Shown one piece after another: positions 63,701-63,792 of a stretch of DNA of 63,792 nucleotides. This DNA is from Streptomyces prasinopilosus (GTDB lineage Bacteria; Actinomycetota; Actinomycetes; Streptomycetales; Streptomycetaceae). The notes beneath the pieces are model-generated. The model saw nothing but the letters and a program-made list of their open reading frames with translations. It searched no databases and had not been told where the DNA came from. The first letter of the stretch is position 1; each line of letters opens with the position of its first letter. The translations under genes were made by a program, and so were the position numbers. Location of the stretch: NCBI RefSeq assembly GCF_001419695.1, contig NZ_LIRG01000066.1:1-63792 (forward strand), read 5' to 3'.

Positions 63701-63792
63701 GACGCCTCCCGCACGAGACGCAGCGGCCGGGTGGCCGGCTCGGGCCGGACGGTGACGGGCACGAACCGGTGTCCGAGCCGGGTGCGGGTGAC
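63697..63792 (-). CDS. C-terminal part of a gene running off the window
   Basis: The last 31 codons of a minus-strand gene are visible, with the segment HRFVPVTVRPEPATRPLRLV and a stop at 63697. It is Arg/Pro-rich; nothing can be said of function. Coupled to the next gene by a GTGA overlap. Confidence 0.45.
   Translation of the reverse strand, partial: VTRTRLGHRFVPVTVRPEPATRPLRLVREAS

Larger units (their letters stand above)
5587..63792. mobile_element. Integrated siphovirus-type prophage carrying conjugation-like genes (right end not in window)
   Basis: A continuous set of phage genes fills this region: a tyrosine integrase, terminase, portal, HK97-fold capsid, tape measure, endolysin and XRE regulators. 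It also carries an FtsK/TraB-like translocase and SpdB-like membrane proteins at 57.9-62.0 kb. Nearly all genes are on the minus strand and are closely packed, often with 1- or 4-base start/stop overlaps. No second attachment site or chromosomal gene is seen before 63792, so the element is at least 58 kb and open on the right. I see no frameshift in the morphogenesis genes apart from the programmed one, so it could be inducible. Confidence 0.88.

Noticed and set aside
1-63792. CRISPR array
   Set aside because: No regularly spaced direct repeats of 24-40 bases were seen; the repeats found are hairpins or protein-coding repeats.

Overview
This window is from a very GC-rich actinomycete, almost certainly Streptomyces. 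Support comes from strong third-position GC bias, GTG and TTG starts, DUF6221-, DUF6197- and DUF4429-type proteins, and a chromosomal end carrying a divergent elongation factor Tu relic next to an undecaprenyl-diphosphatase gene. Positions 1 to about 5.6 kb are ordinary chromosome: a membrane-anchored P/Q-rich protein, an MFS exporter, a spermidine-synthase-like protein, a short tuf pseudogene fragment, a TVP38/TMEM64 membrane protein and uppP.

From about 5.59 kb to the right edge I read one integrated element, a prophage of at least 58 kb whose right end is not in the window. The last 18 codons of uppP lose the chromosomal codon bias abruptly, so I propose that the element integrated in the 3' end of uppP and supplies a replacement tail (attL). 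Next comes an accessory arm of short, hairpin-bracketed genes on both strands (6.2-11.6 kb), a tyrosine integrase operon (11.9-13.9 kb) behind a 14-bp operator-like inverted repeat, and a plus-strand lipoprotein gene (14.5 kb). A complete siphovirus late region then runs leftward on the minus strand. Listed from its upstream end it holds small and large terminase, portal, MuF-like protein, scaffold, capsid, connectors, tail terminator, major tail protein, frameshifted tail chaperones, a 1634-residue tape measure, tail tip, fibre, endolysin, membrane lysis proteins and a second fibre. Two paralogous GT4-type glycosyltransferases flank the head-tail connector gene just downstream of the capsid gene. 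A DUF4429 gene sits on the opposite strand inside the head-tail block.

Right of the terminase lie a small PrimPol-like protein, HNH proteins and a separate leftward transcription unit (41.9-48.9 kb). That unit encodes a second set of virion-like fibre proteins, one with a C-terminal NlpC/P60 hydrolase domain, plus a methyltransferase and nine small proteins. Two XRE regulators and three tiny winged-helix proteins follow, with a TnpB gene lodged among them on the plus strand. A long series of tightly coupled small minus-strand genes (52-57.7 kb) leads into a module normally seen in Streptomyces conjugative plasmids and AICEs: an FtsK/TraB-like DNA translocase, a small exported membrane protein and a SpdB-like membrane protein (57.9-62.0 kb). 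Nested inverted repeats lie immediately downstream of the translocase gene. The window ends in further small genes, one of them a RapZ C-terminal-domain protein.

The most notable reading is that one element combines a full virion-making set with a mycelial DNA-transfer module, a capsid-linked glycosyltransferase pair and a second adhesion/hydrolase module. All functional statements rest on reading translations and motifs by eye; no database search was run.
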